Below are positions 63,301 to 64,000 of a DNA stretch of 64,000 bases, piece by piece. Every line of letters starts with the position of its first letter. The first letter of the stretch is position 1. The DNA lies in NCBI GenBank assembly GCA_017556045.1, contig JAFZFF010000053.1, positions 1 through 64,000 on the forward strand. The letters are read 5' to 3'. Origin of the DNA: Bacteroidaceae bacterium (GTDB lineage: Bacteria > Bacteroidota > Bacteroidia > Bacteroidales > Bacteroidaceae). The notes beneath the pieces are model-generated. The model searched no databases. It was not told the DNA's origin and saw nothing but the letters and a program-made list of their open reading frames with translations. A program made the position numbers and the translations under genes.

Positions 63301-64000
63301 GTCGAATAGAAGTCCGGCAAGCCGAGGCAGTGCGAAAATTCGTGGCAGAAGGTGCCAATACCATCAATCACGTTGCCCTGATAGCCATCCAACTCATTGT
63401 TACATGCGTACTTGCTTATCTTCACGCCATCTACAACCATCGGCTGATCTAACTGCCATTGGTGTGGCCATACGGTATTTTCGAGTTTAGCTGTATTGGA
63501 GGCCTCACCATAACCTGCATAAATGATATATACGATATCGACATAGCCATCGCCGTCATTATCGTACTTTGAGAAGTCTATACTCAACTGATTATCAGCT
63601 TTTCGGCATGCGTCACTGATCATCTGTCGGGCATTCTTATCATTACCATTCGCATCGTTCTCACCATAGTACTTCATCGCCTTGTCCAAGGTGATAGGAC
63701 CAATGATATCAAACTGGGGCATAAAGAGGCCCTCAGATTGGTCTTCGAAATACTCTTTCACACTACCATAGCCACCCTCATCCTTGTAGTCGTCGCCATT
63801 GATATGGCCCTCAAAAGCAGCCTTGGGGTCATTTGATGCCATTTTTACATCAGAGAACTGAACCAAAAGTACCGGTACACTGACATTACCCGTTGCAGGC
63901 ACCTCTGCCACCTTCTGAGGAGCACGGGCCGCACGCGCACGCTGAGCACGTAGCTCATGCTGCATAGCCACATCGCACAACTGCTGTCTATCGGGCAATG
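60378..64000 (-). CDS. M6-family metalloprotease with T9SS sorting tail (5' end cut by window)
   Basis: At least 1,206 residues; the frame stays open to the window edge, so the true start and signal peptide lie beyond. The protease domain has NVSVPVLLVQFSDVKMASND and CHEFSHCLGLPD (the HExxHxxGxxD zinc site, about residue 218). Then come beta-rich regions: a cleaved-adhesin-like domain (about 460-640), a chitobiase C-terminal-like domain (LYYTTDGTIPTSYG), and BspA-type leucine-rich repeats (VVGIEGAAFSNAVSMRSIEI). The C-terminal segment VVVYDVTGRKVCAVQCIEGV followed by LDAGIYVIEKTKISVER is a type A T9SS sorting domain, so the protein is exported and anchored on or released from the surface. Confidence 0.93.
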   Translation of the reverse strand, partial: LPDRQQLCDVAMQHELRAQRARAARAPQKVAEVPATGNVSVPVLLVQFSDVKMASNDPKAAFEGHINGDDYKDEGGYGSVKEYFEDQSEGLFMPQFDIIGPITLDKAMKYYGENDANGNDKNARQMISDACRKADNQLSIDFSKYDNDGDGYVDIVYIIYAGYGEASNTAKLENTVWPHQWQLDQPMVVDGVKISKYACNNELDGYQGNVIDGIGTFCHEFSHCLGLPDFYSTGTEDTFGMASWSLMHYGCYNNNGHTPCGYTGYEKEFLGWKEMKVIDSPQDVSLTALSEGGEAYKIVNDLNSNEYYVVENHRRTKWDQYVPAEGLLVLHVDYLESAWQNNMVNNHKSHLRMTVIPADNKLTTNTQDGDTYPGTSKNTALTSESKPAATVYQGEYMGKDITDIAFENGVVTFSFMKGALEVPVLQEVTDVTASGFTMEWDRVPGIKEYEVRLDILEESPYMLEEDFNKFTKGNSDLGTILDSYTIQPGWQGANVFGLDGAVRLGSSSQRGALVSPYIYTDSTSFTVLYTIRKSASSDKNGGMVLCVTDDEWLDKDGYNQLYGYGLTVDNDEWVTYFIVMDTIGNSSYLYIDTRDLGSGNSVRVDINDLYLLEGDLTEELTGGKAPAKMLKASRQAAPMRVAEEVDVNAIIARSATRSTRAGGEGKRYSTTTICTALTSEFSHRFEDLDGGLYRCSVRSVRDSVYSRFSNPIDVEIVDSMLPQTAAAFEIYFDNDSVYMVTDSSNVSLYYTTDGTIPTSYGNCYEGPFALSDKATVYAMARESGHRRSDVVGKRNWFKADGATYRITSEPASQVFLSEALGGNAEKDYAGHYVVPEEIEYDSLSYAVVGIEGAAFSNAVSMRSIEIASNQLDTIGSNLFHGCTALRAIMWGVDQPITAEMFDNESYNNLLVYVPAGTELAHPLVDAGRMVVITDGESGAVKLNDRYSFYCPRAFTAESVSYSRSFTQTTGLGSSAGWETIALPFDVQQVSHPTKGVLAPFGTAADANFWLAEPSGNGFVQASAIQANRPYIIAMPNNKEYGEYSLSGQISFMAENCMVHETEEAVSVEGDGYVLTPTYAPIVANDSVYALNVNSKYGTYVAGSVFVSNKYDLAPFTAYLMPAKGKQAAPYYRIQAAPDVEDEAPLLGVTVKDGVVYVTLAEAREVVVYDVTGRKVCAVQCIEGVNAIASLDAGIYVIEKTKISVER

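Noticed and set aside
1..64000. rRNA, tRNA or known riboswitch genes
   Set aside because: No recognisable cloverleaf, rRNA segment or riboswitch core was found by eye; a covariance-model search could still find small ones.

Overview
The window is a stretch of a Bacteroidales chromosome, most likely from the Prevotellaceae/Bacteroidaceae side of the order. The evidence is: several promoters of the Bacteroidetes type (TTTG, about 20 nt, TAnnTTTG); porD and a secreted M6 protease with a type IX (T9SS) sorting tail; a large membrane TPR regulator with a C-terminal helix-turn-helix; lipoproteins of the Mfa2 kind; a eukaryotic-type glgB; and intergenic DNA full of short 7-9 bp repeat families. No rRNA, tRNA or CRISPR array was seen. 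Almost everything lies on the minus strand.

Region by region. (1) 1-5354, minus: an operon for a partner-switching phospho-relay. It reads STAS domain fused to a phosphotransferase-like kinase, tyrosine-phosphatase lipoprotein, THI5/NMT1-type binding protein, dCache-HAMP-SpoIIE phosphatase, and an RsbW-like kinase cut by the window edge. (2) 5628-8818, plus: TPR/HTH regulator and a lipoprotein. (3) 8898-13451, minus: recN, porD, coaBC and a DnaQ-type exonuclease. (4) 13749-17548, plus: YhcH-family protein, glgB branching enzyme and a membrane protein. (5) 17635-23260, minus: WbuC cupin, rfbA, ugd, rfbB and an Mfa2-like lipoprotein. (6) 23493-56435, minus: a roughly 33 kb surface polysaccharide locus (wza, wzz, WbpM/CapD-type dehydratase, fcl, gmd, fucP, a nucleotidyltransferase-kinase fusion, an AbiE-type toxin-antitoxin pair, an amino-alcohol/LicD module, wzx, wzy, glycosyltransferases, acetyltransferases, ATP-grasp ligases, an initiating sugar transferase). 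It starts at a consensus promoter near 56.56 kb and ends at a strong terminator near 23.4 kb. (7) 56849-64000, minus: class I fumarase, hflX, a small lipoprotein and the M6 protease, which is cut by the window edge.

How the polysaccharide genes fit together. CapD/WbpM, the DegT aminotransferase, the NeuD/PglD-like acetyltransferase and the PglC-like sugar transferase form a bacillosamine-type route that would make and load a di-amino-trideoxy initiating sugar. gmd and fcl give GDP-L-fucose, ugd gives UDP-glucuronate, and rfbA/rfbB give dTDP-4-keto-6-deoxyglucose. A CobD/HisC-like PLP enzyme, an ornithine-cyclodeaminase homologue, a LicD-cytidylyltransferase fusion and a second LicD protein look like a pathway that makes and attaches a CDP-activated amino-alcohol. 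The middle of the locus (about 26-39 kb) is visibly AT-richer than the flanks, which suggests transfer. It carries decay: an in-frame stop in an ATP-grasp gene, a homopolymer frameshift in a serine-acetyltransferase-like gene, and an IS5-type transposase remnant.

The most unusual signal is the repeat ecology. Heptamer families (TTTAGGG-like, CTCTCAA-like) and other short repeats fill the gaps. They bracket small cassette genes as inverted arms (a GxxExxY gene; two 94%-like copies of a four-helix-bundle gene either side of gmd). One family has entered four sugar-nucleotide genes in frame, always in its only stop-free orientation. Another intergenic element is embedded in frame in the CapD gene.
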